A stretch of DNA of 64,000 nt, taken from contig NZ_BAFR01000168.1 in NCBI RefSeq assembly GCF_000308435.1, positions 1-64,000 of the forward strand, read 5' to 3'. The stretch comes from Nocardia araoensis NBRC 100135 (GTDB taxonomy: Bacteria > Actinomycetota > Actinomycetes > Mycobacteriales > Mycobacteriaceae). Of the stretch, positions 53,600-63,818 are shown in pieces; position 1 is the first letter of the stretch; the number at the start of each line of letters is the position of its first letter. Under the pieces are notes generated by a model. It had not been told where the DNA came from and ran no database searches. It was given only the letters and a program-made list of their open reading frames with translations. Both the position numbers and the translations under genes were made by a program.

Positions 53600-54751
53600 C
53601 TACCGTTGCCGCGGATCGTGCAGGCCACGCACCGACCGAGTCACGGTGAATTTCCGGTTGCGGCCCATCACCTCGGTCCGGCCCACCATCCGTTCGACCA
53701 CGGCGCGATAGTTCAGATGCGAGTTGTACACCGTCCACAACTCTCCGCCGGGACGCAGCACCCGCCCGGTCTCGGCGAACATCTTGATGGCCGATCCGGT
53801 GTGCACGGCAGCGCCGATATGGAACGGCGGATTGCACAGCACCAGGTCGGCGCTGTTGTCCGCCGCCGAGGACATGGCGTCGTCGCGCACCACGCACACC
53901 CGATCGGCGACTCCGTTCGCCTCGGTGGTGGCGCGCGCCGATGCGACCGCGGCGGCGGATTGATCGGTGGCGATCACTTTGATGCCCGGCCGCGCCGTGG
54001 CCAGCGCGACGGCCAGGATGCCGGTGCCGCAGCCGAGATCGATCGCGTCGCGCGCGTCCGGCTTCATCAGTTTCAGATGCTCGAGCAGGAACCTGGTGCC
54101 GATGTCCAGACGGGCTCCGGAGAAGGCCGCGCCGTGCGCGACCACGTCGAAACCGAGTTCGTCCAGCCGATCGCGCACCGGGAACGGCCGCCCGGCGACG
54201 GGTTTGGGTCCGGCCACGAGCAGGGTCCGCGACTTCTGCCTGCCGCGGCTGGCCCGAACCTCGGAAAAGGATTGCGCCAGAACGTCGTTCATCGACTTGG
54301 TCAGATACTTGTCCCGCCCGCCCGCGAACACCTCGACGGCCGGATCCGCGTACCGCGCGATGGCGTCGGCCACTTCGGCCAGCCCGGCCAGCATCCGGGG
54401 CAGGCGAAGCAGGACCACCCTGGCATCACGCAGCAACCCGGGGCCGAGCGGGTGCGCCGTGTAGCGATCCGACAGGCCCGCCGCGCGGGCGTTGTTGGCG
54501 AGAGCGAGCTCGCCGGTGAGCAGGTCCTGATGCACCCGGACGTCGCGCAGATCGTGCCCCGCGATGGCGCCGAGAGTCAGCGCGCCATAGGCGTCGCCAA
54601 TGATGGCTACTTTCCCGCTATCCACAGTCGCGAGGGCGTCGGCCGCGACGTCGAGGATCAGCCGATCGGCAGCGTCCACGGCGTAGAGGTTCAGCGCCTC
54701 CACGTCCGGATACCGCCGCAACCGGCTCAGTACGTCCTCGACATTTCCCAC
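53600..54751 (-). CDS. RsmC/RlmG-like rRNA (guanine-N2) methyltransferase
   Basis: 383 aa with the tandem-domain form of RsmC/RlmG: a degenerate N-terminal Rossmann domain and an active C-terminal one. SAM motif AIDLGCGTGILAVAL is at about residues 240-254 and the N2-guanine motif LCNPPFH near 310. Members methylate 16S G1207 or 23S G1835; which one is unclear. The frame begins at ATG 54751. Confidence 0.85.
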   Translation of the reverse strand: MGNVEDVLSRLRRYPDVEALNLYAVDAADRLILDVAADALATVDSGKVAIIGDAYGALTLGAIAGHDLRDVRVHQDLLTGELALANNARAAGLSDRYTAHPLGPGLLRDARVVLLRLPRMLAGLAEVADAIARYADPAVEVFAGGRDKYLTKSMNDVLAQSFSEVRASRGRQKSRTLLVAGPKPVAGRPFPVRDRLDELGFDVVAHGAAFSGARLDIGTRFLLEHLKLMKPDARDAIDLGCGTGILAVALATARPGIKVIATDQSAAAVASARATTEANGVADRVCVVRDDAMSSAADNSADLVLCNPPFHIGAAVHTGSAIKMFAETGRVLRPGGELWTVYNSHLNYRAVVERMVGRTEVMGRNRKFTVTRSVRGLHDPRQR

Positions 54752-55060
54752 ACCTCAAGTGTGCTAGATCGTTGCCCAATGGTCGCGCCCACCCCGCCGT
54801 ATCGATCTCGGCAGCTTCCGCTCGCGCGCTGAACTCCATCGTGACAAGCGCTTTCGCGGACACTTCGGGCAGCGACCCTGGACAACACCCGATCGCCGTC
54901 GAAGACGTTGCAATACAGCGGACTACGGCATCCCTACGGCCGCCGACTCGCTCGGAACTCCGAAGGGCGATGCACGCACCTCGCCACCGGCCGATGGCGA
55001 ATGCCCCGCAACGCCCTCCGGTTACGCCGTCCCAGGCCTTCGGCTGAGTAGCATCGGGCC
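54752..55060. other. Intergenic region without a recognisable gene
   Basis: About 309 bp between divergent genes. I see no gene, RNA structure or repeat here; it should contain both promoters. Confidence 0.4.
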
Positions 55061-55636
55061 ATGCGCAACAGGATGGTGCTCATGGTCGCGGTCGCGGCGG
55101 CACTGCTGGCGGGGTGCGGTGACAGCGAGTCGGCGCCGGGTCTCCCGGCCGCGTCGAACACCGCTACGCCGGCCGAGGTAGCGCAGGCCCCTACCCCCGG
55201 GGACACCGCACCGAAGCAGGGCAAGCCCTCCGGCGATGCCGCGCTCACGGTGACCGACGTCCGCCTGGGCGGTCAGCCCGGCTTCGATCGCGTGGTCTAC
55301 GAACTCGGCGGGACCGGCACGCCCGGCTGGATAGTCCGGTACACCGACCGCGCGACGCAGGACGCCAGCGGCAATCCCGTGGACGTGGCGGGCCGGTCGA
55401 TCCTGGAAGTGCGCATCCTGGGCTCCGCTTACCCGTTCGACAGTGGCGTGACCCCGTACGAGGGCCCGGACCCCGTCGTCGATCCCGCGGTCCCCGGCAT
55501 CGCGGGCGTCTACCGGACGACCGTGTTCGAGGGCGTGACGCAGTCGTTCATCGGCGTGCGGGCCGACCGGCCCGCCTTCACCGTCACCACGCTGTCCAAC
55601 CCGACCCGGCTGGTGGTCGACGTCACGACTTCCTAG
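55061..55636 (+). CDS. Lipoprotein with AMIN-like domain
   Basis: 191-aa secreted lipoprotein. Lipobox LLAGC gives lipidated Cys19. A Pro/Ala/Thr linker (about 20-60) precedes a beta-rich domain (about 65-190) that reads like the AMIN-like domain of actinobacterial lipoproteins (GFDRVVYELGG, GWIVRYTD, NPTRLVVDV). Likely cell-envelope location; ligand unknown. Confidence 0.78.
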   Translation: MRNRMVLMVAVAAALLAGCGDSESAPGLPAASNTATPAEVAQAPTPGDTAPKQGKPSGDAALTVTDVRLGGQPGFDRVVYELGGTGTPGWIVRYTDRATQDASGNPVDVAGRSILEVRILGSAYPFDSGVTPYEGPDPVVDPAVPGIAGVYRTTVFEGVTQSFIGVRADRPAFTVTTLSNPTRLVVDVTTS

Positions 55637-55689
55637 ATACCGGTACCGCCAACGGGTATCCCGGGCAGCGGCGGCTAGACTCGGTACTC

Positions 55690-56361
55690 GTGGTCGAACG
55701 CCGCATACTCCCCGCCGCCGGGCTCGCCCGGCTCCTCGGGGTGCTGGCGTTGCTCGCCGGGGTCGTCGCGATGCACACGGCGGTCTTCGGGTTTTCCGGC
55801 CACGCCCATGCGGCCGGAGCACACGGCGCCTTCGCGCCCGCTTCCGAAGCAGTACCCGACCAACTCGGACGAGCTGTCGCCGGGCATGCGACCGACTCTC
55901 CGCACCGACACGCGACACCACCCCCGGCCGACGCTCCGACCGGCGACGAGCAACTCCGGCCCCGGAGCGGGGTGCACCGCGACGGCGGGGAACTCACCGG
56001 CGACGGCCGGGGGTTCTTCGGCCCAGCGAGCACACCGGTGATCGCTGATGGCGATTCGTTCACCCTGCGAGCCGTCGGGACGACGACCGCAGGCGCGTCA
56101 TCGCCCCCACACTCGGTCGTCGCGACGCGGATCTCCCACTGCTCGAGCGGCGGGTGCGACGGCGCGCACAGCGCGCTTCACGGCTGCGTGTTCATCTTGG
56201 TCGCCGCCATCGCGTTGGCCGCGTTGGTGCTGCTCGGCCGCTTGGCGGTCGATCGCCCCGGCGGCGGCGCGGCACGGCCGCGGCACTGGCGGGCGCGACG
56301 GGAACGACCGCCGCCATGGACCGTGCTCACCTTGGCCGAACTGACGATTCTGCGGATCTGA
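55690..56361 (+). CDS. DUF6153-like His-rich membrane protein
   Basis: 223 aa; an N-terminal membrane helix (about 10-30), a His-rich outer region (GHAHAAGAHG, HATDSPHRHATPPP), a Cys/His cluster (HCSSGGCDGAHSALHGC, about 149-165) and a second helix (ILVAAIALAALVLLG). GTG start. It resembles DUF6153 proteins and is followed by a DUF305 lipoprotein, a common pair suggestive of metal handling, perhaps copper (inference). Confidence 0.65.
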   Translation: MVERRILPAAGLARLLGVLALLAGVVAMHTAVFGFSGHAHAAGAHGAFAPASEAVPDQLGRAVAGHATDSPHRHATPPPADAPTGDEQLRPRSGVHRDGGELTGDGRGFFGPASTPVIADGDSFTLRAVGTTTAGASSPPHSVVATRISHCSSGGCDGAHSALHGCVFILVAAIALAALVLLGRLAVDRPGGGAARPRHWRARRERPPPWTVLTLAELTILRI

Positions 56362-56448
56362 CAGCTCCGCCGCCCCCGTGTGTCCGAACCACGGTGGCGG
56401 CGCTGTCCACTTCCTCTCCAGATTCCGCACTTCGCAAGGAGCGACCTC

Positions 56449-57060
56449 ATGTTCATCACTCGCACCCGATCGGCCCTCGTTCTCGCCGCCGCGGCCGCGG
56501 TGAGCCTCGCCGGATGCGGCGACGCCGACACCGGGCACACGACCGAGCACGGCACTTCGACCACCACGCCGGCGGTCACCAGCGCACCCGCCCCCGCCGT
56601 GCACAATGACGCAGACGTGATGTTTCTGCAGATGATGTATCCGCATCACGCCCAAGCCGTCGAAATGGCGCGGCTGGTGCCGAGTCACACCGACAACCAG
56701 CAGTTGCGCACGCTCGCCACGCAGGTCGAGCAAGCACAAGCGCCGGAGATGCAGCAGATCACCACCCTCTTGCAGAGCTTCGGCAAGCCTGCGCCCACCG
56801 CGGGCGAGGGGCACGGCGGCCACGCGATGCCCGGCATGATGTCGGCCGAACAGATGGCGGCGCTGGGCGCGGCATCGGGCCCCGACTTCGACCGACAGTG
56901 GCTGACCATGATGATCGAGCACCACGCGGGCGCGGTCGCCATGGCGCAGACCGAACTGGCCGAGGGCGAGAACGCCGACGCCAAGGCGCTCGCCGAGCGG
57001 ATCATCGGCGCCCAGCAGGCCGAGATAGCGCAGATGCGCGCCATGCTCGGCCAGAGCTGA
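56449..57060 (+). CDS. DUF305 lipoprotein
   Basis: 203-aa exported lipoprotein; lipobox SLAGC (Cys23). Two copies of a ferritin-like four-helix unit each carry M-M-x-x-H-H (MMYPHHAQAVEMA near 65, MMIEHHAGAVAMA near 165) with a Met/His-rich linker (GHGGHAMPGMM), consistent with metal binding. CAAGGAG precedes the ATG. Co-oriented with the DUF6153-like gene. Confidence 0.85.
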   Translation: MFITRTRSALVLAAAAAVSLAGCGDADTGHTTEHGTSTTTPAVTSAPAPAVHNDADVMFLQMMYPHHAQAVEMARLVPSHTDNQQLRTLATQVEQAQAPEMQQITTLLQSFGKPAPTAGEGHGGHAMPGMMSAEQMAALGAASGPDFDRQWLTMMIEHHAGAVAMAQTELAEGENADAKALAERIIGAQQAEIAQMRAMLGQS

Positions 57061-57068
57061 ACCGCGGC

Positions 57069-57107
57069 CCCGCGCCGATATCGGTAGGCCATCGATATCG
57101 GCGCGGG
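57069..57107 (+). terminator. Hairpin terminator after the DUF305 gene
   Basis: CGCGCCGATATCG (57071-57083) pairs exactly with 57093-57105 around a 9-nt loop, and two more C-G pairs extend it to 15 bp. It separates the DUF305 gene from the NRPS. Confidence 0.7.
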
Positions 57108-57227
57108 CCCGCGTGGCGGGTCCGGTCGACCGACGCGCAGCCGGGTATCGCCTTCTCATCGGTGAGGAATGCCGTTGTGCGGCTATAGCATCTGGCCGTT
57201 TACTGTCACGCGGAACGGGACGATCAC

Positions 57228-60200
57228 ATGACCAGTGGTATCCGGGATACTCGTCCACCCGCCCGGAACGGCCGTCGCCGCGGTTCCGCCGAGCCGGCCA
57301 CACCGACATTGGCCGCACTGCTGGCCGCCGCCGCTGAGCACAATCCCGACGGTGTCGCGGTGGTCTGCGACGACAGCGAGATCACCTACCGCGACCTCGA
57401 CGCCCGCTCCTCCCGGCTGGCCCGCACGCTGATCGCCGCGGGCGCAGGCCCCGAAACGGCGGTGGTGGTGGCGCTGCCGCGTTCGCTCGATTCGGTGCTC
57501 GCGGTGTGGGCGATCGCGAAGACCGGGGCCGCATTCGTACCTGTCGATCCGGGGCTGCCGCTGTCCCGCATCGCTTTTCAGGTCACCGACAGCGGCGCCG
57601 TGCTCGGCCTGACCTGGACCGCCCACGCGGCGACACTGCCCGCCGAGGTGCGCTGGCTCGCGCTGGACGATGCCGAAGTGATCGCGCAGGTGGCGGCGAA
57701 CCCCGCGAGCCAGATCGCGTACTTCGAGCGCCCCGTGCGACTTCGCGCCACCCACGCGGCCTATCTGATCTTCACGTCGGGATCGACCGGACGCCCGAAA
57801 GGCGTCGCCGTAACCCATGCCGGGCTCGCCCCGCTGTGCACCGAACTGGCAGCACGGCACGCGCTGGACAAAGACGCCCGGGTGCTGCACTTCGCGTCGC
57901 CGAGCTTCGACGCCTCGGTGCTGGAGCTGCTGCTGGCGATCTGCTCCGCCGCCACGCTGGTGATCGCCCCGCCGACCCTGTACGGCGGCGCCGCACTGGC
58001 GCAACTGCTCGCGCGCCGAGCGATCACCCATGCCTTCCTCACCCCCTCCGCGCTGGCCACCATCGAGCCGACCGGACTGCCCGCCCTGCGCTCGGTCATG
58101 GTCGGCGGCGAGCCCTGCCCGCCGATGTTGCCCCGGCACTGGGCAACCGACGGCCGCCTGTTCCACAATGTCTATGGCCCAACCGAATCCACCATCGTGT
58201 CGACGATCAGCCCGGCGCTGTCGCCGGACGCGCCGGTCACCATCGGTAAGGCGGTGCCCGGCATGCGCTGCCAGGTGCTCGATCACCGGCTGCGCCCGGT
58301 CGGCGTCGGCGTCGTCGGTGAGCTCTATGTGTCCGGGCCCGGAGTGGCCAGGGGGTACCACGGCCGCCCCGGCTTGACCGGGCAGCGGTTCCTCGCCGAT
58401 CCGTTCGGTCCGCCCGGCTCGCGAATGTACCGCACCGGCGACCTCGTCCGGCGCACCACCACCGGCGATCTGGACTATTTCGGCCGGGCCGACGACCAGG
58501 TCAAGATCAGGGGTTTTCGGATCGAACTCGGCGAGATCGACGCCATCCTGTCGACGCAGCCCGGTGTCCGGCTGGCCGTGACCGTCGACCGCAAGACCGC
58601 CGCGGGGGAGACCACGCTGGCCGCCTTCGTCCAGCCCGAACCGGGCCATGCACCCGACCCGGCCACTCTCGCCGACGCGCTGGCCGCGCTGCTGCCGAAG
58701 TACATGGTGCCCAATACGATCACGGTCGTGGATCGGATCCCGCGCACCCCGACGGGCAAAGCCGATCGGCCCGCGCTGCGGGTGCGCGCCCTCGACGAGC
58801 CGGACTATCGTCCCGCCGTCGACCTGGGCGAGGAGACGGTCGCCGAGGTCTTCGCACGCGTGCTGGGACGGGAGCGGTTCAGCGCCGACGCCGATTTCTT
58901 CGCGGCCGGCGGCAACTCGCTGCTGGCGACACAGGCCGCGGCGCGCCTGAGCGAGACGTGGCGGCTGCGGATCCCGCCTCGGCTGGTATTCGACCATCCG
59001 ACGGTCGCCACTTTGGCCAAGGCGATCCGCTCACAGCAATTCGACGCGGCACGCCCGGTGCTGCGCGCACGGACCAGGCCGGAGCGCATCCCGCTGTCAC
59101 CCGCCCAGCTGCGGTTCTGGCTGCGCAACCAGTTCGACACGACGTCCTCGGTGGACAACATCGGCTTCGCGCTGCGGCTGTCGGAGGTGGACATCCCCGC
59201 CTTGCGCGCGGCGTTCGCCGACACCGTCGAACGGCACGAGTCGCTGCGCACGAGGTACCCGGCCGACGCGGCAGGACCACGACAGCTGATCCTCGACACC
59301 GAGCACGTCGTCGGCGATTTCGCGGTGGAGGACCTGCCCGACGACGCGGTACCCGCCCGGGTCCGCGCGATCCTGCGGCACGGGTTCGACGTGTCGGCCG
59401 AGGTGCCGCTGCGCGTCCGGCTGCTGCGCACCCCCAGCGAGTACGTCCTGGTCTGCGCGCTGCACCACATCTGCGCCGACGGCTCCTCGCTGGCGCCGCT
59501 GGCCCGCGATGTGGCGCTGGCCTACGCCGCCCGCACCACGGGCGCCGCGCCGGCTTGGCGGCCACCGGATGTGCAGTACGCCGACTATGCCCTGTGGCAG
59601 CAGGATCTGCTCGGTTCCCGCGACGACCCCGAGTCACCGCTGTCGCGACAGCTGGCGTATTGGACCGGCGAGCTGGCCGGCCTGCCCGACGAACTCGATC
59701 TGCCCGCCGATCGGCCGCGCCCGCCGGTGGCCACGCTGCGCGGCTCGGCCACCCAGCGGTCGGTGCCTGCGAGCTTGCACCGCGACCTTCTCACCGTCGC
59801 GCGCGCCCATCGGTCGACGCTGTTCATGGTGATGCGCTCGGCGTTGGCCGTGCTGCTGGGCCGCCTGTCCGGAAGCTCCGACATCGCGATCGGCGTGCCG
59901 ATGACCAACCGGGCCGAGCCCGCGCTCGCGGATGTCGTCGGCATGTTCGTCAACACCACCGTCTCCCGGACCAGGATCGAGCCCGCGGAGAGTTTCACCG
60001 CTCTGCTGCGGCGCACCAGGGAACGCGATCTGATCAACTTCGCGCACTCCGAGGTGCCGTTCGAGCACGTGGTCGACGCCGTCGATCCGACCCGCTCGCC
60101 GGGACGCCATCCGCTCTACCAAGTCGGCTTCGCGTTCCAGAACTTCACCCAGGCCACCCTCGACCTGTCCGGGCCGAGCGTGTCGTTCCTGGACGTGGAC

Positions 60201-63200
60201 TCCGACACGGCGAAGACCGACCTGCACATCGGCGTGGTCGACACCCGTGACGACGACGGGGAACCCGGCGAGATCATCATCCGATTCGGTTACAGCACCG
60301 ACCTGTTCGACGAGCACACGGTACAGCGCTTCCTCGACGGCTATATCCGCATCCTGCTCCGGATCGCGGCCGAGCCCGATGCCGTGGTCGGCGACATCGA
60401 CATCATGGACCCGGTCGAGCACAAGCGCATCCGGTCCTGGGGCGCCGGAGCCGAGCACGACGTGCGGGCCGAGCCGCTCGTGGCCGCGACGGTGCGGCAG
60501 GCCGCGGCGACGCCGGACGCGATCGCCGTGGTCTGCGGGTCCGAGACGCTCACCTACGCGCGGCTGCTCGAGCAGTCCGCACGGCTGGCTCGCTGGCTGA
60601 TCGAACAGGGCGTGGGCGCGGAGACCGTCGTCGCGGTGGCGATGCGGCGGTCGATCCAGCAGGTCGTCGCCCTGCACGCGATCCTGGCGGCGGGCGCGGC
60701 CTGGGTGCCGATCGACCCTGGTCACCCGGCCGAGCGCATCCGGTACGTGCTCGAATCGGCGGCGCCCCGGTGCGTGCTGACCACCGCGGCGGACGGCTTC
60801 ACGGCCGCCGAGGCGCACGACGTCGACGCCATCGACCTCGACCGCTTCGACGCGGAACCGGTGCTCGACGCCGAGCGCCGGACACCGTGGCACGCCGACC
60901 ACCCCGCCTATCTCATCTACACCTCCGGGTCGACCGGCCGCCCCAAGGGCGTGGCGGTCGGTCATCGCGCGATCGTGCATCAGCTCGCCTGGATGCAGGC
61001 GGAATACGGAGTCGACGCCACCGACGTCTACCTGCACAAGACTCCCGCGACCTTCGACGTGTCCTTGTGGGGCTACTTCCTGCCACTGCGCGCGGGCGCA
61101 CGGCTGGTTCTGGCCGGACCGGACGAGCATCGTGACCCTGCGGCGTTGTGCCGGCTGATCGCCGAACACCGGGTGACGCTCACCGATTTCGTTCCCGCGA
61201 TGCTCACCGTCTTCGCCCAACAGGCGACCGCCGACGAATTGGCTTCGCTGCGAGCGGTTTTCGTCATCGGCGAGGCGCTGCCACCCGAAACCGCGCGCGC
61301 CTTCGCGAATGTGGCCGGGGCCGAGTTGCACAATCTGTACGGACCCACCGAGGCGGCGGTGAGCATCACCCGGCACGCCGTCTCGGCCGCCGATCGCACC
61401 GCGGCGACCGTATCCATCGGCGTGCCGGAATGGAATTCGCGCTGCCACGTGCTCGACGACCGCTTGCGGCCCGTTCCGGTGGGTGTGGCGGGCGAGCTGT
61501 ATCTGGGTGGTGTTCAGCTGGCCCGCGGCTATCACGGCGCTTCCGGACCGACCGCGGCGCGGTTCGTCGCCGATCCGATGCACCCGGGCGAGCGGATGTA
61601 CCGGACCGGTGATCTGGTGCGCTGGAACCGGATCGGGACCCTGGACTATCTGGGCCGCACGGACTTCCAGGTCAAGGTCCGCGGTCACCGCATCGAGCTC
61701 GGCGAGATCGAAGCGGCCCTGCTGGCCGACCCGGCGGTGGGCCGGGCGGCGGTGGCGGTCAAGGGCTCCGACACCGGAGATCGGCTGGTCGGCTACGTCG
61801 TCGCCGCGCCGGGGGCCACGGTCGACCCGGACGCGGTGCGTCGGTCGGTCGCTCGGGTGCTGCCCGGCTACATGGTGCCGTCGGCGGTGCTGGCGCTCGA
61901 CGCGTTCCCGGTGAACACCAGTGGGAAGCTCGACCGCGCCGCGCTGCCCCAGCCGGTGTTCGCCACACGCGCGGGCGCGCGTCCCGGCACCGCGCTGGAG
62001 CGCGCGATCGCGGAGGTCTTCGCCGACGTGCTCGCGGTTTCCCCGATCGGGGTGGCCGACGACTTCTTCGAACTCGGCGGGTCCTCACTGCTCGCCTTCA
62101 CGCTGCACCAGCGGCTGTCGGAGCGGCTCGGCCGCGACGTGCCGATGTCGGCCATCCTCGCGACCCCGACCGTCGGCGGCCTCGCCGCGCGGCTGGCGGG
62201 CGGGTCCGCTGCCGCCGCCGCGACGCCGGAACGCGATGCCGTGCTGGAGCCGGAAATCGGTATCGCGGGGTGCGAGCCCGCGCACACCGGTCCGCCGCAG
62301 GAGATCCTGCTGACCGGCGCGACCGGCTTTCTCGGCGTACACCTGCTGCAAGCCCTGCTGAACCGCACCGAGGCGAGGGTGTGGTGCGTGGTGCGCGCCG
62401 CCGACGCCGAGGAAGGCATCGACCGAATCGTGGGCGCGCTGAGCCACTACCGGCTCTCCGGGACCACCGCCGCGGAGCGGATCGTCGTGGTGGCGGGGGA
62501 TCTCACCGCACCGCGCCTCGGCTTGGACCCCGCCGACTACGACCGCTTGGCCGACAGCATCGACGCGATCTACCACAACGGCGCGCGCGTCAATCACGTC
62601 GACCCCTACGCCCGGCTACGGCAGGCCAACGTCGAAGGCACCCGCGAGTTGTTGCGTCTGGCGACGACGCGGCGGGTCAAGCCGTTCCATCTGATCTCCA
62701 CCATGGGCGCGGCCGTGGCCCCGACGCCGGAATCGCCGGTGATCACGGAGGACGTCCGCCTACGTGCCGGGCAGGTGCCGGGCAACGGCTATCTCGCTTC
62801 CAAATGGGTCGCCGAGGAACTGGTCCGCCAAGCGGGCGAACGTGGCGTGCCCATCGCCATCTACCGTCCGAGCACCATCTGCGGGTGCCCGCACATCGGG
62901 GTGAACAGCACACAGGACGCGCTGTGGAACATGGTGCGAGCCGCCGCGCTGCTCGGCATGGCGCCCGACGTCGGCGACGCCACCGTCTCCTTGGTTCCGG
63001 TGAGCTATGTGGCGCGCGCGATGGTGGAGATCTCCGTTCGTCCGCGCTCGGAAACCGTCTTTCACCTGGTCAACCGGGACCCGGTAGCGGTCGGGGAGAT
63101 CCTCGCCAGCCTGCGCGCGCACGGGTTGCCCGTCGCGACGATGCCGGAGGACATGGTGCGCGCGGGCCTGGCCAGGGAAGCGCGGCGCCGCGACGCGCTC

Positions 63201-63395
63201 GGCGACGATTCGCTGGTGCGCGCGGCCATGCTGAGCCGCGACTTCGCGGAACTCGCCGGCCACATGGAATGGGCCGACGAGCACACTCGCGCCGCGCTCG
63301 CGGGCACGGGCATGGAATGTCCGAAGGTCGACCGTGCGGTGGTGGACACCTTCGTCCGGGAGTTCATCGAGTCGGGTTTCCTGCCCCGGGATTGA
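57228..63395 (+). CDS. Two-module NRPS with terminal reductase
   Basis: 2055-aa NRPS: A1 (FTSGSTGRPKG ~182), T1 (AGGNS ~560), C (HHICADG ~746), A2 (YTSGSTGRPKG ~1230), T2 (LGGSS ~1617), reductase (LLTGATGFLG ~1694, YHNGARVNH, GYLASKW). It predicts a dipeptide aldehyde or alcohol. No starter C domain. Specificity residues by eye: A1 DALLMGVIV, A2 DVWFFILVS, the latter the same as A2 and A4 of the large NRPS. The domain order and length equal the last part of that protein. No operon partner beyond a convergent small membrane protein. ATG 57228; TATAGCAT at ~57184 is a possible -10. Confidence 0.93.
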   Translation: MTSGIRDTRPPARNGRRRGSAEPATPTLAALLAAAAEHNPDGVAVVCDDSEITYRDLDARSSRLARTLIAAGAGPETAVVVALPRSLDSVLAVWAIAKTGAAFVPVDPGLPLSRIAFQVTDSGAVLGLTWTAHAATLPAEVRWLALDDAEVIAQVAANPASQIAYFERPVRLRATHAAYLIFTSGSTGRPKGVAVTHAGLAPLCTELAARHALDKDARVLHFASPSFDASVLELLLAICSAATLVIAPPTLYGGAALAQLLARRAITHAFLTPSALATIEPTGLPALRSVMVGGEPCPPMLPRHWATDGRLFHNVYGPTESTIVSTISPALSPDAPVTIGKAVPGMRCQVLDHRLRPVGVGVVGELYVSGPGVARGYHGRPGLTGQRFLADPFGPPGSRMYRTGDLVRRTTTGDLDYFGRADDQVKIRGFRIELGEIDAILSTQPGVRLAVTVDRKTAAGETTLAAFVQPEPGHAPDPATLADALAALLPKYMVPNTITVVDRIPRTPTGKADRPALRVRALDEPDYRPAVDLGEETVAEVFARVLGRERFSADADFFAAGGNSLLATQAAARLSETWRLRIPPRLVFDHPTVATLAKAIRSQQFDAARPVLRARTRPERIPLSPAQLRFWLRNQFDTTSSVDNIGFALRLSEVDIPALRAAFADTVERHESLRTRYPADAAGPRQLILDTEHVVGDFAVEDLPDDAVPARVRAILRHGFDVSAEVPLRVRLLRTPSEYVLVCALHHICADGSSLAPLARDVALAYAARTTGAAPAWRPPDVQYADYALWQQDLLGSRDDPESPLSRQLAYWTGELAGLPDELDLPADRPRPPVATLRGSATQRSVPASLHRDLLTVARAHRSTLFMVMRSALAVLLGRLSGSSDIAIGVPMTNRAEPALADVVGMFVNTTVSRTRIEPAESFTALLRRTRERDLINFAHSEVPFEHVVDAVDPTRSPGRHPLYQVGFAFQNFTQATLDLSGPSVSFLDVDSDTAKTDLHIGVVDTRDDDGEPGEIIIRFGYSTDLFDEHTVQRFLDGYIRILLRIAAEPDAVVGDIDIMDPVEHKRIRSWGAGAEHDVRAEPLVAATVRQAAATPDAIAVVCGSETLTYARLLEQSARLARWLIEQGVGAETVVAVAMRRSIQQVVALHAILAAGAAWVPIDPGHPAERIRYVLESAAPRCVLTTAADGFTAAEAHDVDAIDLDRFDAEPVLDAERRTPWHADHPAYLIYTSGSTGRPKGVAVGHRAIVHQLAWMQAEYGVDATDVYLHKTPATFDVSLWGYFLPLRAGARLVLAGPDEHRDPAALCRLIAEHRVTLTDFVPAMLTVFAQQATADELASLRAVFVIGEALPPETARAFANVAGAELHNLYGPTEAAVSITRHAVSAADRTAATVSIGVPEWNSRCHVLDDRLRPVPVGVAGELYLGGVQLARGYHGASGPTAARFVADPMHPGERMYRTGDLVRWNRIGTLDYLGRTDFQVKVRGHRIELGEIEAALLADPAVGRAAVAVKGSDTGDRLVGYVVAAPGATVDPDAVRRSVARVLPGYMVPSAVLALDAFPVNTSGKLDRAALPQPVFATRAGARPGTALERAIAEVFADVLAVSPIGVADDFFELGGSSLLAFTLHQRLSERLGRDVPMSAILATPTVGGLAARLAGGSAAAAATPERDAVLEPEIGIAGCEPAHTGPPQEILLTGATGFLGVHLLQALLNRTEARVWCVVRAADAEEGIDRIVGALSHYRLSGTTAAERIVVVAGDLTAPRLGLDPADYDRLADSIDAIYHNGARVNHVDPYARLRQANVEGTRELLRLATTRRVKPFHLISTMGAAVAPTPESPVITEDVRLRAGQVPGNGYLASKWVAEELVRQAGERGVPIAIYRPSTICGCPHIGVNSTQDALWNMVRAAALLGMAPDVGDATVSLVPVSYVARAMVEISVRPRSETVFHLVNRDPVAVGEILASLRAHGLPVATMPEDMVRAGLAREARRRDALGDDSLVRAAMLSRDFAELAGHMEWADEHTRAALAGTGMECPKVDRAVVDTFVREFIESGFLPRD

Positions 63396-63401
63396 GAATT
63401 C

Positions 63402-63719
63402 TCAGTGCCCCGGCGGCACGGTGGCCTGCTCGGCCTGCGTGCGGGCCCGCGCACGCACCTGCTCCAGCACGATCAGGCCCACCCCGATCAGCAAGAAGAC
63501 GACCGTGATGATCGCGGCCACGACCGAGAGCTGGGCGCGCCCCCAGCCCGCCAGCACGGCGGCGGTAATCGCACCGGCGGCGGCTACGAGCAGCAACCCG
63601 TACCCCGGCCAGTTCCTGGTGTCGGCCATCGTGGCTCCCGGCGGCGGCGCGGAGTCGCGCGCGATATCCGGGGCGTCATCGATCGGGGGAATCTCCCATG
63701 GGCCGTCGTCCGCTGTCAC
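63402..63719 (-). CDS. Small two-helix membrane protein
   Basis: 105 aa. An acidic, Pro-rich N-terminus, then two hydrophobic segments (about 40-58, GYGLLLVAAAGAITAAVLAG, and 65-84, LSVVAAIITVVFLLIGVGLI), then an Arg/Gln-rich tail. GTG start at 63719. Function unknown; convergent with the NRPS. Confidence 0.65.
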   Translation of the reverse strand: MTADDGPWEIPPIDDAPDIARDSAPPPGATMADTRNWPGYGLLLVAAAGAITAAVLAGWGRAQLSVVAAIITVVFLLIGVGLIVLEQVRARARTQAEQATVPPGH

Positions 63720-63818
63720 TGATGGTTCCTCCCGCTGCGATCCCGGTCGTCGTTCCGGTACCTGATGCGAGAAGGATGCCCGGATCCGCTCCGCCGAAAC
63801 TCGAGCGCGGGCCGGGCT

